Below, one piece after another: positions 47,783-58,247 of a DNA stretch of 58,247 bases. The translations under genes were made by a program, and so were the position numbers. How positions within the stretch are numbered: the stretch's first letter is position 1; every line of letters starts with the position of its first letter. Under the pieces are notes generated by a model. The model made no database searches and was not told the DNA's origin. It worked only from the letters and a program-made list of their open reading frames with translations. This stretch comes from Anaerotalea alkaliphila (GTDB lineage Bacteria; Bacillota; Clostridia; Lachnospirales; Vallitaleaceae). The stretch spans positions 1 to 58,247 of the forward strand of contig NZ_JAAEEH010000018.1 in NCBI RefSeq assembly GCF_010179735.1, written 5' to 3'.

Positions 47783-48571
47783 ATGGCAAGACAATGGTTC
47801 TTGCGGCGCTGGACCGGAACCCTGCTGGGGTTGGCGGGACTGTTCCTGCAGTACGGAAGGAAGCGGCCGGACCGGGCCATGGGGTTTTATGGCAGGGCCC
47901 TTGGGATGGGGACCAGACACATCCCCGTACTTGGGTCCTATGGCCTGCTGCTTCTGCGCGGGGGCTCCTATGCTCAGGCAAAGGAAGCTTTTGAACAGGC
48001 CCTTGCGAATTCCAAGCATTTCTATGTGAACAAGACCATGAAGGCAAACATCGCCCTATGCCTCTGGAAGCTGGGCCGGGTGGAGGAGGCGGTCCTTGCC
48101 TACGAGAAGCTCCTCTACGACATGGCGGACCTTTCCCGCCCTGTGGACTGGAGCCCCGCCGAACGGGAGCATCTGCTGAAGGAAAACCCCTATTTCACCG
48201 CCCAGGACTTCGTGTCCCTGGGGTATCTCCATCTGGAACTGGGGCACCTGCGGGAAGCCAGGTTCCATACGGAGGCGGCCCTGGAACGGTCCCCGGACCT
48301 CTCCACCGCCTACGACAATCTGGGGCAGATCCATCTGGCGGAAGGGAAGGGGGACCAGGCCAAGGCGGCTTTCGAGAAGGCCCTTTCCCTCCATCCCGGG
48401 CAGGTGGACAGCCTCTACCACCTGGCACGCCTCCGCCTTGGGGAAGGGGACTTGCCCGGATCCCGGGAATTGGCCGGGAGGCTGTTGGCAGTCCCCATGG
48501 ACGGCCTCAATTCCATCACCCCGGAAATGGCCCGGACTTTGGCTGAAGACGTCGAGAAGGCAACCCCTTAG
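47783..48571 (+). CDS. Tetratricopeptide repeat protein
   Basis: A 262-residue protein with about six TPR-like helical repeats from residue 22 to 230. The clearest are the segments around AYDNLGQIHLAEGKGDQAKAAFEKAL and GSYAQAKEAFEQAL. The N terminus is basic with a short hydrophobic run (TGTLLGLAGLFLQY) that may contact the membrane. Partners are unknown. The ATG at 47783 has GGAAAGGAG nine bases upstream. Its stop codon overlaps that of the convergent methyltransferase, in the loop of the palindrome. Confidence 0.85.
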   Translation: MARQWFLRRWTGTLLGLAGLFLQYGRKRPDRAMGFYGRALGMGTRHIPVLGSYGLLLLRGGSYAQAKEAFEQALANSKHFYVNKTMKANIALCLWKLGRVEEAVLAYEKLLYDMADLSRPVDWSPAEREHLLKENPYFTAQDFVSLGYLHLELGHLREARFHTEAALERSPDLSTAYDNLGQIHLAEGKGDQAKAAFEKALSLHPGQVDSLYHLARLRLGEGDLPGSRELAGRLLAVPMDGLNSITPEMARTLAEDVEKATP

Positions 48572-48583
48572 GGTTGCCTTCTC
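48554..48583. terminator. Palindrome shared by two overlapping stop codons
   Basis: A 13-bp perfect stem pairs 48554-48566 with 48571-48583; the loop is CTTA (48567-48570). The TPR stop TAG (48569-48571) and the methyltransferase stop TAA (48568-48570, minus) overlap in this loop. There is no U-tract outside the stem, so it is a candidate bidirectional terminator. Confidence 0.6.
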
Positions 48584-49368
48584 TGCCGCAGCGCCTCATA
48601 CAGGAGGACGGATGCGGCCACCGCCGCATTCAAGCTTTCGGCGCCTCCGGGCATGGGGATCCGGACCCGCCCCTGGGCCGCCTCCAGCAGCTCCCTGCTG
48701 ATGCCCCTGCCTTCGTTCCCCACCAGGATGCAGACCTTTCCGGAAAGGTCTGCCCCAAAGAGGTCTTCGCTGTCTTCCAGGGCCGCAGCCCAGGTGGCCA
48801 CCCCCCGTTCCCGGAGGAACTCCAGGGCTTCCCCCAGGTCCAGGTCCTGGACCACCGGAATGCGGCCGATGGACCCCATGGTGCTTTTCAGCGCCTTCGG
48901 ATGATGGATGTCCGCGCTTTCCTTCGACACCAGTACTGCCCTGGCCCCCGCCGCATGGGCCGTCCGGATGACGGTTCCCAGGTTTCCGGGGTCCTGGATC
49001 CTCTCCAGTGCCACCAGCAGGGGATTCCCCTCCAGGTCCAGCTCCTCCAGGGCGGTGGTGCTGGTCCGGACCACCGCCAGCACACCGCTGGGCGTGTTCT
49101 CCTCCGATATTTTCCTGAATACGGCCTCCGATACGGGCTGGCAGGGGACACCGGCCTCCCGTAGGGCTTCCAGCCAATGCCCCTCCCTCTCCTGGAATTC
49201 CTGGGTGTGGTAGACCTCCCGCAGGCTGCCGGGGGACGCTTCCCGGATGGACTTCTTCCCTTCCAGGAGGTAGACCCCCTCCCTTTTCCTGAAGGCGGCC
49301 TTCTCCCGCAGCTTCTGCAGTTGTTTTATTTTCCCGTTCGCCGGGCTGCTGATGATCGCCCTAGACAT
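48568..49368 (-). CDS. TrmH/SpoU family RNA 2'-O-methyltransferase
   Basis: SAM-dependent methyltransferase of the SPOUT knot fold acting on rRNA or tRNA. The 266-residue product has an N-terminal substrate-binding domain (FRKREGVYLLEGKKSIREA), then the knot motifs ALERIQDPGNLGTVIRTAHAAGA, ILVGNEGRGIS and IPMPGGAESLNAAVAASVLLYEALRQ. The target is not predictable. It starts inside the end of trkA (8-base overlap) and is the last gene of the run. Confidence 0.93.
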   Translation of the reverse strand: MSRAIISSPANGKIKQLQKLREKAAFRKREGVYLLEGKKSIREASPGSLREVYHTQEFQEREGHWLEALREAGVPCQPVSEAVFRKISEENTPSGVLAVVRTSTTALEELDLEGNPLLVALERIQDPGNLGTVIRTAHAAGARAVLVSKESADIHHPKALKSTMGSIGRIPVVQDLDLGEALEFLRERGVATWAAALEDSEDLFGADLSGKVCILVGNEGRGISRELLEAAQGRVRIPMPGGAESLNAAVAASVLLYEALRQRRQP

Positions 49369-50023
49369 TTTTCATGTTGATCTTCCGCAGATTGTCGTTG
49401 CTTCCGATGACCACCAGGACATTCCCTGCCTGCAGCACCTTGTCCGGCCCCGGCGTGACGGAGATGTCCTCCCCGTCCCGGATGGCCATGACATTCACCC
49501 CATAGACGACCCGCAGGTTCAGCTCCCGAAGGGTCTTGCCGATCCAATGGTCGTTGACGGCGATTTCCACGATGCTGTAGTCGTTGGACAGCTCGATGTA
49601 GTCCACGAAGTTGTCGGAAATGATGTTGTTGGCGATCCGGACCCCGATCTCCCTTTCCGGAAAAATCACCTTGTCCGCCCCCACCTTCTCCAGCACCCGC
49701 TTGTGGATGCTGTTCTGGGCCTTGGCCAGGACATATTTTACCCCCATTTCCTTGGCCAGGATGGTGGCCATGATGCTGGCCTGCATGTCGTTGGAGATGG
49801 CCACCACCGCCACGTCGAAATTCCGGATCCCCAGGGAGTGCAGGGCGTCCTGGTCCGTCACGTCCGCCTGGACCGCATGGGTCACATACTCGGAGATTTC
49901 CTGGATGATCTCCTCGTTCCTGTCGATGGCCAGCACGTCGCAGCCGTTCTGGGACAAGGTCTGGGCCACGCTCCTGCCGAACTTGCCCAACCCAAACACA
50001 ACAAAATCCTTCTGTTTTGCCAT
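49361..50023 (-). CDS. Potassium uptake regulatory subunit TrkA/KtrA
   Basis: Cytosolic RCK protein gating the TrkH/KtrB channel. The 220-residue product is the short KtrA form: one TrkA-N Rossmann domain (FVVFGLGKFGRSVAQTL at about 7-23) and one TrkA-C domain (about 140-220). E. coli TrkA has two such pairs. The ATG at 50023 has AAAGGAG five bases upstream and follows trkH by 13 bases. Ligands for KtrA include ATP/ADP and c-di-AMP in Firmicutes. Confidence 0.95.
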   Translation of the reverse strand: MAKQKDFVVFGLGKFGRSVAQTLSQNGCDVLAIDRNEEIIQEISEYVTHAVQADVTDQDALHSLGIRNFDVAVVAISNDMQASIMATILAKEMGVKYVLAKAQNSIHKRVLEKVGADKVIFPEREIGVRIANNIISDNFVDYIELSNDYSIVEIAVNDHWIGKTLRELNLRVVYGVNVMAIRDGEDISVTPGPDKVLQAGNVLVVIGSNDNLRKINMKNV

Positions 50024-50036
50024 ATGTACTCCTTTG

Positions 50037-51410
50037 TCAACCAACCATTATTTTTTCTTCCGGCATGTGGATGCTGGACTTGTGGGTTCCCCGGAGGGAG
50101 AATGCAACCGCCAGGGTGACCGGCCCCAACCTGCCGGCAAACATGGTGAAGCTCAAGAGCAGCTTGCTGGCGGTCTCCAGGTCCAGGGTGATGCCCAGGG
50201 TCAGTCCCACCGTCGCGAAGGCGGAAACCGTTTCAAAGAAGATGTTGATGAAACTGGTCTCCTCCGTCATGGAGAGCGCCAGGGTGACGGCGATGACCAT
50301 GAAAAGGCTGATCATGACCACAGCCAGGGCCCGCTTGATGGTGGTGTCGGGAATCCTTCTTTTGAAAGCCACAAGCTCTTCCTTCCCCTGGACGACCGAC
50401 AGCATGGAGAGCAGCAGCACGCCCATGGTCACCGTCTTCACCCCGCCCGTTGTGCCCCCAGGGGATCCCCCGATGAACATCAGGATGATGGTGACGAACT
50501 TGGAACCGTTGGTCATCACATCCAAAGGCATGGTGTTGAATCCCGCGGTCCTGGCCGTCACCGACTGGAACAGGGCCCCCAGGAACTTGTCCTTTGCCCC
50601 CAGCCCTCCCAGGGTGTTGGGATTCCATCCCTCCGCCACCAGAAAAAAGACGGCGCCGCTGAGGATCAGCCCCAGGGAAATGGACAGGACCAGCTTGGTG
50701 TGCAGGGAGAGCTGGCGGAACCAGCGCCGCCAGGTATAGCGCTTCCTGTACCTGTCCTTGGTGACCCGCACCAGGTCCATCCATACGGAAAAACCAAGGC
50801 CCCCCAGGATGATCAGGGACATGACGGCGAAATTCACCAGGATGTCCCCCCGGTAGGGGATCAGGCTTTCCTGGCCGATGATGTCGAAGCCCGCATTGCA
50901 GAAAGCGGACACGGAATGGAAGATCCCCATGAATATCCCGTAGGCCCCATATTCCGGAACGAACTTGATGCTCAGCAGGACCGCGCCGATCCCCTCGAAG
51001 ATCAGGGTCCCCAGGAGGATGTTCACCACCAGCTTCACCATGCCGGAAATGGAGGTCTGCCCCAGGGATTCCTGGATCACCAGCCGTTCCTTCAGGCGGA
51101 TCTTCTTCCCCAACAGGATGAAGAAGGTGGTGGTGATGGTCATGAAGCCCAGTCCCCCGATTTGGATCAGCAGCAGGATGACCAACTTCCCAAACATGGT
51201 CCAGTGCTCCATGGTGTTCACCACAACCAGACCCGTCACGCAGACGGCGGAGGTGGCGGTGAACAAGGCATCCACAAATCCTATGGACAGGCCGCTCCTG
51301 CTCGCCACCGGCAGCATCAGCAGCATGGTTCCGAGGGTGATCACCCCCAGGAAACCCAGGACAAGGATCTGGGTGGGATGCAGTTTGAATGCATCTATAT
51401 TGATTTTCAT
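50037..51410 (-). CDS. TrkH/KtrB family potassium uptake channel
   Basis: Membrane subunit of K+ uptake. The 457-residue product has the superfamily layout of four pseudo-repeats, each with a pore loop: AVCVTGL, CNAGFD, TARTAGFN and TVGLTLG carry the filter Gly. About ten hydrophobic segments are visible. It lies directly before trkA, forming a two-gene transporter, and 33 bases after the zinc-ribbon gene. Confidence 0.95.
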   Translation of the reverse strand: MKINIDAFKLHPTQILVLGFLGVITLGTMLLMLPVASRSGLSIGFVDALFTATSAVCVTGLVVVNTMEHWTMFGKLVILLLIQIGGLGFMTITTTFFILLGKKIRLKERLVIQESLGQTSISGMVKLVVNILLGTLIFEGIGAVLLSIKFVPEYGAYGIFMGIFHSVSAFCNAGFDIIGQESLIPYRGDILVNFAVMSLIILGGLGFSVWMDLVRVTKDRYRKRYTWRRWFRQLSLHTKLVLSISLGLILSGAVFFLVAEGWNPNTLGGLGAKDKFLGALFQSVTARTAGFNTMPLDVMTNGSKFVTIILMFIGGSPGGTTGGVKTVTMGVLLLSMLSVVQGKEELVAFKRRIPDTTIKRALAVVMISLFMVIAVTLALSMTEETSFINIFFETVSAFATVGLTLGITLDLETASKLLLSFTMFAGRLGPVTLAVAFSLRGTHKSSIHMPEEKIMVG

Positions 51411-51443
51411 AACGCCTCCCTGGTCCGGCGAACCGGACCTCTA

Positions 51444-52352
51444 TCACAGCTTCTCCAGCTCTTTGTTCTTGTAATGGGCCACCAGCAGGGTTGTTGTCAT
51501 GATCCAGGCCCCCGTCAGGGCCACCCCCAGAAGCAGGTAGGGGGTTTCCTGGATACGGACCCCGTACAGCCGGTCGTTTACGGCAATCCCCTCCATGGTG
51601 ATCCGGACGGCGTTTATCCTGTCCCCGCCCCGGATGGCCCCCTGGGCCCGGAGGGCGAACATGTTCAGGTAGGGCACCTTCATGGCCATGGTCTGCAGTC
51701 CGGTAAGGAGGAGGGCCCCCACGGCCCATCCCCGGACCAGCTCCATCCAGCGCAGTCTTTTGTCAAGCCAGTACAGGGGAAGGCTGAGGGCCGCCAACAG
51801 GGCTGCCAGCAGCAGCCCGAAGGTGTAGGCCATATGGACACCGGCGGGTACGGAGATCCTGCCGGTGCCGTCCACTTGCGGGACCTTTGCCTGCTCACGG
51901 CCGGCGGCGGCCAGGTACGCGGCCAGGTCCAGGGGCGACCAGCGGGCCAGGACCTGGTCCTCGGGAACCTCCGTGCCCGGAGGAAGGTTTCCGACTCCAG
52001 GTTCCAGGAACCCTAGGGTTCCCTCTTCCACCACCATCCCCCGGATGGTTCCGGACCCCGTCAGGACGAACCAGGGCAGGGTCATGACGAAAAGGAGCGC
52101 CAGGACCAGAAGGGTGGAGATGCCCAGAAGGCCGACGACGAAGGGGGTGCGCAGGGGCTTTTCCTTGGCTGGCGCCTGCCCCTTCCCTTCCTTGCCTCCC
52201 GGCTTCCTCGTCCGGTCCTCCTCTTCCAGGATGCTCCGGATCAGGGCGTCGAAATCCTCCACCGCATCCAGCCGCAGGCTCTCACCGCAATATTTGCAGA
52301 CCGTGCTGTTTTCTTCCAACGGCTTCCCGCACCGCAAACAATTGATGGACAT
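51444..52352 (-). CDS. Zinc-ribbon membrane protein of unknown function
   Basis: Not recognised beyond its architecture. The 302-residue product has an N-terminal zinc ribbon (CLRCGKP at 5-11 and CKYCGES at 19-25), a basic linker, then about four membrane segments (near 70-100, 170-195, 205-230 and 270-295). Between the first and second there is a roughly 65-residue region predicted outside; a second loop follows the third. It lies between pfkA and trkH in a tight run. A sensor or assembly role is possible; nothing in the sequence fixes the function. Confidence 0.7.
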   Translation of the reverse strand: MSINCLRCGKPLEENSTVCKYCGESLRLDAVEDFDALIRSILEEEDRTRKPGGKEGKGQAPAKEKPLRTPFVVGLLGISTLLVLALLFVMTLPWFVLTGSGTIRGMVVEEGTLGFLEPGVGNLPPGTEVPEDQVLARWSPLDLAAYLAAAGREQAKVPQVDGTGRISVPAGVHMAYTFGLLLAALLAALSLPLYWLDKRLRWMELVRGWAVGALLLTGLQTMAMKVPYLNMFALRAQGAIRGGDRINAVRITMEGIAVNDRLYGVRIQETPYLLLGVALTGAWIMTTTLLVAHYKNKELEKL

Positions 52353-52391
52353 GGCGGTCCTCCTTTCTGTTCTGGGCAGGGGAGCCGCTGG

Positions 52392-53369
52392 TCATCTGGA
52401 CTCCAACAGCCTTTCCACTTCCCTGGCCCGGGGCGGGATGGATTTCTCCATGGCCAGGGCCTCGTTGATGTCGAAATCCATATACTCGCCGTTCTTGAAG
52501 GCCACCACCCTGTTGGATTTCCCTTCGCACAGCAGGTCCACCGCTGCCGCCCCCATCATGGACGCATGGTACCTGTCCAGAGCGGATGGGCTTCCTCCCC
52601 GTTGCAGATGCCCCAGGATGGTGGGTCTGGTCTCGATCCCTGTGATCCTCTGGATCTTTTCGGCCAGCTCGTTGGTTCCCCCTACGCCTTCCGCCATGAT
52701 GATGAGGTTGTGCTTCTTCCCTTTTTTCTTGTTCTCCAGGATCCGGCGGATCAGGTCGTCCTGGGTGATGTTCTCCACCTCCGGCAGGAACACCTCCTCG
52801 GCGCCGTTGACGATTCCGCACCAGAGGGCGATGTATCCAGCATGGCGTCCCATGACTTCCACGATGGAGCAGCGTTCATGGGACGTGGATGTGTCCCGGA
52901 TCTTGTCGATCGCTTCCATGGCCGTGTTCACGGCCGTATCGAAGCCTATGGTGTAGTCCGTGCAGGCGATGTCCAAGTCGATGGTCCCGGGGATGCCGAT
53001 GGTGTTGATCCCCTGATGGGCCAGGCGTTCGGCCCCCTTGAAGGAACCGTCCCCGCCGATGACCACCAGTCCGTCGATGCCGAAAACCTGGCACATTTCA
53101 GCGCCCCGTTTCTGTCCTTCTTCGGTCATGAACTCCTTGCACCGGGCGGTCTGCAGGATGGTCCCTCCCCGCTGGATGGCGTCGGAGACGCTTCTGGAGT
53201 CCATCTCGAATATGTCTCCGCTCAAAAGGCCGCTGTATCCCTTGCGGATGCCCATGACCTTCTTCCCCCTTGCCAAAGCCGTCCGGACCACCGCACGGAT
53301 TACCGCATTCATGCCTGGAGCATCTCCTCCGCTGGTGAGTACGCCGATTGTATTGATTTCTTTTGACAT
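52392..53369 (-). CDS. pfkA: 6-phosphofructokinase
   Basis: ATP-dependent committed step of glycolysis. The 325-residue product has GVLTSGGDAPGMNA near 8-21, GGDGSFKGA, the catalytic TIDLD and the PFK signature RTNEL-like GGTNELAEKI, later LGHLQRGGSPSALDR. The Gly-Asp of GGDGS suggests ATP rather than pyrophosphate as donor. The ATG at 53369 has GGAGGT six bases upstream. It has its own promoter and leads the run zinc-ribbon, trkH, trkA, methyltransferase. Confidence 0.95.
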   Translation of the reverse strand: MSKEINTIGVLTSGGDAPGMNAVIRAVVRTALARGKKVMGIRKGYSGLLSGDIFEMDSRSVSDAIQRGGTILQTARCKEFMTEEGQKRGAEMCQVFGIDGLVVIGGDGSFKGAERLAHQGINTIGIPGTIDLDIACTDYTIGFDTAVNTAMEAIDKIRDTSTSHERCSIVEVMGRHAGYIALWCGIVNGAEEVFLPEVENITQDDLIRRILENKKKGKKHNLIIMAEGVGGTNELAEKIQRITGIETRPTILGHLQRGGSPSALDRYHASMMGAAAVDLLCEGKSNRVVAFKNGEYMDFDINEALAMEKSIPPRAREVERLLESR

Positions 53370-53409
53370 CTGATTACCTCCACGACTCTTGATTGCATTG
53401 TCAGTCATT

Positions 53410-53438
53410 ATTGTATTACATCTCACCGGTTATTTCAA
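53410..53438 (-). promoter_or_regulatory. pfkA promoter
   Basis: Minus strand: TTGAAA (53433-53438), 17-base spacer, TACAAT (53410-53415), just downstream of the dnaE stop. Confidence 0.75.
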
Positions 53439-53457
53439 CTGGATGCGGGTAAAGATT

Positions 53458-56958
<3,501 letters not shown>

Positions 56959-56994
56959 GGCCGCACTTCCTTTCGATGAAAATTCCATTTCTCC

Positions 56995-57000
56995 ATTATA
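56995..57000 (-). promoter_or_regulatory. dnaE promoter (extended -10)
   Basis: Minus strand TATAAT with TG extension (TGCTATAAT). The -35 position reads CGCACA, so recognition probably relies on the extended -10. Confidence 0.6.
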
Positions 57001-57054
57001 GCACAGCCAGCCGGTCTTGTGCGGAAAAATCAGGACATCCCGGGGGTCCGGGAC

Positions 57055-57095
57055 ATAAGAAAAACCCCCGGGAACACTGGTTTCCCGGGGGTTTT
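57055..57095 (-). terminator. Terminator of the rplM-rpsI operon
   Basis: A 14-bp stem pairs 57061-57074 with 57082-57095. On the minus strand it is followed by a T-rich tract. It lies about 12 bases after the rpsI stop. Confidence 0.92.
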
Positions 57096-57107
57096 GTCGG
57101 ACGTCCT

Positions 57108-57500
57108 TTATCTCTTGGAGAACTGGGGCGCGCGACGGGCGGACTTCAGTCCATATTTCTTTCTTTCCTTCATTCTGGGGTCCCTTGTCAGGTATCCGGC
57201 CTTCTTCAAAGCGGGTCTGAACTCCAAATCCGCTTCCAGAAGGGCTCTGGAGATACCGTGGCGGATCGCGCCGGCTTGTCCGGTGTATCCTCCCCCTTTG
57301 ACTGTTACCAGAACGTCAAATTTGTCTCCTGTCTGTGTAAGCTCCAGGGGCTGGCGCACAATCACCTTCAACGTTTCCAATCCGAAGAAATCTTCGATGT
57401 TTCTTTTGTTTACCGTTATGTTTCCGGTGCCGGGAACAAGATATACCCTAGCAACGCTGCTTTTTCTACGTCCTGTACCATAATACTTAGCTTGTGCCAT
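57108..57500 (-). CDS. rpsI: 30S ribosomal protein S9
   Basis: Small-subunit protein near the P-site; its C-terminal tail contacts P-site tRNA. The 130-residue product has the normal length with [16 protein letters not shown] near 5-20, [19 protein letters not shown] and the Arg-rich tail ending [18 protein letters not shown] lies about seven bases before ATG at 57500. It follows rplM, the conserved pairing. Confidence 0.99.
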   Translation of the reverse strand: MAQAKYYGTGRRKSSVARVYLVPGTGNITVNKRNIEDFFGLETLKVIVRQPLELTQTGDKFDVLVTVKGGGYTGQAGAIRHGISRALLEADLEFRPALKKAGYLTRDPRMKERKKYGLKSARRAPQFSKR

Positions 57501-57524
57501 TTTTTTTCCTCCTTCCAGCTGCAA

Positions 57525-57959
57525 TTAGAATTTCAATTCCAGAACTTCTGGCTGTTGAGCTTCCTGGTTGTGTTCAGCGCCTCTATAGACACGCAGTTTC
57601 TTCAGCATTTGACGTCCCAGCTTCGTGGAGGGAAGCATGCCCTTCACCGCATGCATGACCACTTCTTCAGGTTTTTTGATCATCATGTCGCGGTATTTGA
57701 TCTCGCGCAATCCACCTGGATGGCCTGTATGGTATCTGTAGTATTTTTGGTCCAACTTGTTTCCTGTCAGGACAACCTTGTCTGCATTTATTACAATCAC
57801 ATGGTCACCGGTATCCACATGTGGTGTGTAGATGGCTTTCGTCTTACCACTGAGGACTTTGGCGACTTCTGATGCCAGTCTACCTAGAGTTTGTCCATTA
57901 GCGTCAACAACATACCACTTTCTCTCAATGGTTTGCGCATTTGGCATGAATGTTTTCAT
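57525..57959 (-). CDS. rplM: 50S ribosomal protein L13
   Basis: Large-subunit assembly protein. The 144-residue product has [28 protein letters not shown] near 3-30, [18 protein letters not shown] and [14 protein letters not shown], all typical. GAAGGAGGT lies before ATG at 57959. The 5' leader is about 100 bases and contains short repeats and a hairpin; L13 leaders in Firmicutes are sometimes autoregulatory. Confidence 0.99.
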   Translation of the reverse strand: MKTFMPNAQTIERKWYVVDANGQTLGRLASEVAKVLSGKTKAIYTPHVDTGDHVIVINADKVVLTGNKLDQKYYRYHTGHPGGLREIKYRDMMIKKPEEVVMHAVKGMLPSTKLGRQMLKKLRVYRGAEHNQEAQQPEVLELKF

Positions 57960-57972
57960 CGGGTTTACCTCC

Positions 57973-58014
57973 TTCAAATTGCTCTACTGTATTCGATTTC
58001 AATTTTCTACTGTA
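57973..58014 (-). repeat. Imperfect direct repeat in the rplM leader
   Basis: The minus strand carries TACAGTAGA followed by AT-rich sequence and GAA twice: 57998-58014 and 57973-57991. The second copy has a two-base insertion and one change. The proximal copy runs into the rplM ribosome binding site. Confidence 0.55.
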
Positions 58015-58065
58015 CGATTAAAACCCGGGGCTAAGGGATTTTAACTTACAAACTCACGCTTCAAT

Positions 58066-58094
58066 ATTATAGAACACGATGCCTGGCGTGTCAA
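58066..58094 (-). promoter_or_regulatory. rplM-rpsI promoter
   Basis: Minus strand: TTGACA (58089-58094), 17-base spacer, TATAAT (58066-58071). It is a perfect consensus promoter about 105 bases before the rplM ATG. Confidence 0.9.
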
Positions 58095-58134
58095 GGATTA
58101 TTTTTTGTTGTCCTCCGTCCCCTCTGATTCACAT

Positions 58135-58247
58135 ATGATAATGTCCTATTGTAACGCAAATGATTATGTCCCACTTCCGGTCATGGTGTACAATGAACCT
58201 CATGCGACAAAATACAATACATCGAGGTGGCCGCTATCAGAAAGGTA
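58135..58247 (+). mobile_element. Possible left end of an insertion sequence, IS21-like, cut by the window edge
   Basis: Two 12-mers, ATGATAATGTCC (58135-58146) and ATGATTATGTCC (58160-58171), differ by one base and repeat with a 25-base period. Tandem terminal repeats with a TTATGTCC core occur at ends of IS21-family elements. Downstream, an open frame from ATG at 58193 runs off the window. Too little is present to show a transposase, so this is a suggestion by analogy. Confidence 0.3.

Noticed and set aside
49611-52016. 801-codon plus-strand open frame opposite trkA, trkH and the zinc-ribbon gene
   Set aside because: It crosses three real minus-strand genes and has Gln/His/Gly-rich composition typical of an antisense frame.

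Overview
The window reads as a moderately GC-rich anaerobic Firmicute of the Clostridia type. The evidence is a tetrameric HndABCD-type NAD(P)-linked [FeFe] hydrogenase operon, Gram-positive style genes (TrmH-family methyltransferase, TrkA/TrkH K+ uptake, long-form HPF, two LCP proteins with a WecG/TagA glycosyltransferase, orphan UgpC with CdaR, FtsEX-EnvC-CtpA), strong AGGAGG ribosome binding sites, and near-consensus -35/-10 promoters with 17-base spacing. The species cannot be named from the sequence. Almost everything lies on the minus strand, in the same direction as the 16S rRNA whose first 58 bases are at the left edge; only ferritin, an SDR and a TPR protein are on the plus strand.

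Layout from left to right (minus-strand transcription runs right to left). 1-580: 16S 5' end with its promoter and two tRNA-Ser genes. 576-1983: ispD and a divergent ferritin gene. 2010-8205: a t6A-centred operon (YcxB-like, tsaE, tsaB-rimI fusion, transketolase, RNase Z, tsaD). 8213-14681: tex, then the aspartate-family operon ACT protein, hom, an apgM-like gene, lysC. 14732-18565: secA and prfB, the latter needing a +1 programmed frameshift. 18621-19349: hpf. 19581-24947: PHP protein and hndA-B-C-D. 25152-35180: CdaR regulator, ftsE, ftsX, M23 peptidase, ctpA, uvrB, uvrA. 35303-36520: orphan ugpC. 36778-40603: LCP, LCP, secreted unknown, WecG/TagA, with a divergent SDR. 41351-42404: argF behind ArgR-like boxes. 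42401-46092: ppx and ppk. 46136-47677: nfeD and an SPFH protein. 47716-48583: TPR protein. 48568-53438: pfkA, a zinc-ribbon membrane protein, trkH, trkA and a TrmH-family methyltransferase. 53458-57000: dnaE. 57055-58094: rplM-rpsI. 58135-58247: an edge that resembles the start of a mobile element.

Functionally the window is mostly housekeeping: tRNA modification, translation, protein export, replication, repair and division, plus central carbon metabolism. No CRISPR array, phage or defence island was seen. The most interesting points are the apgM homologue inside a threonine/lysine operon (a candidate non-orthologous homoserine kinase), the HndB subunit with only three cysteines, the prfB shift site with little Shine-Dalgarno stimulator, overlapping opposite-strand stop codons in the loop of a shared palindrome, ArgR-like boxes on the argF promoter, a secreted protein of unknown function in the LCP/WecG cell-wall module, and an unexplained plus-strand intrinsic terminator beside uvrA.
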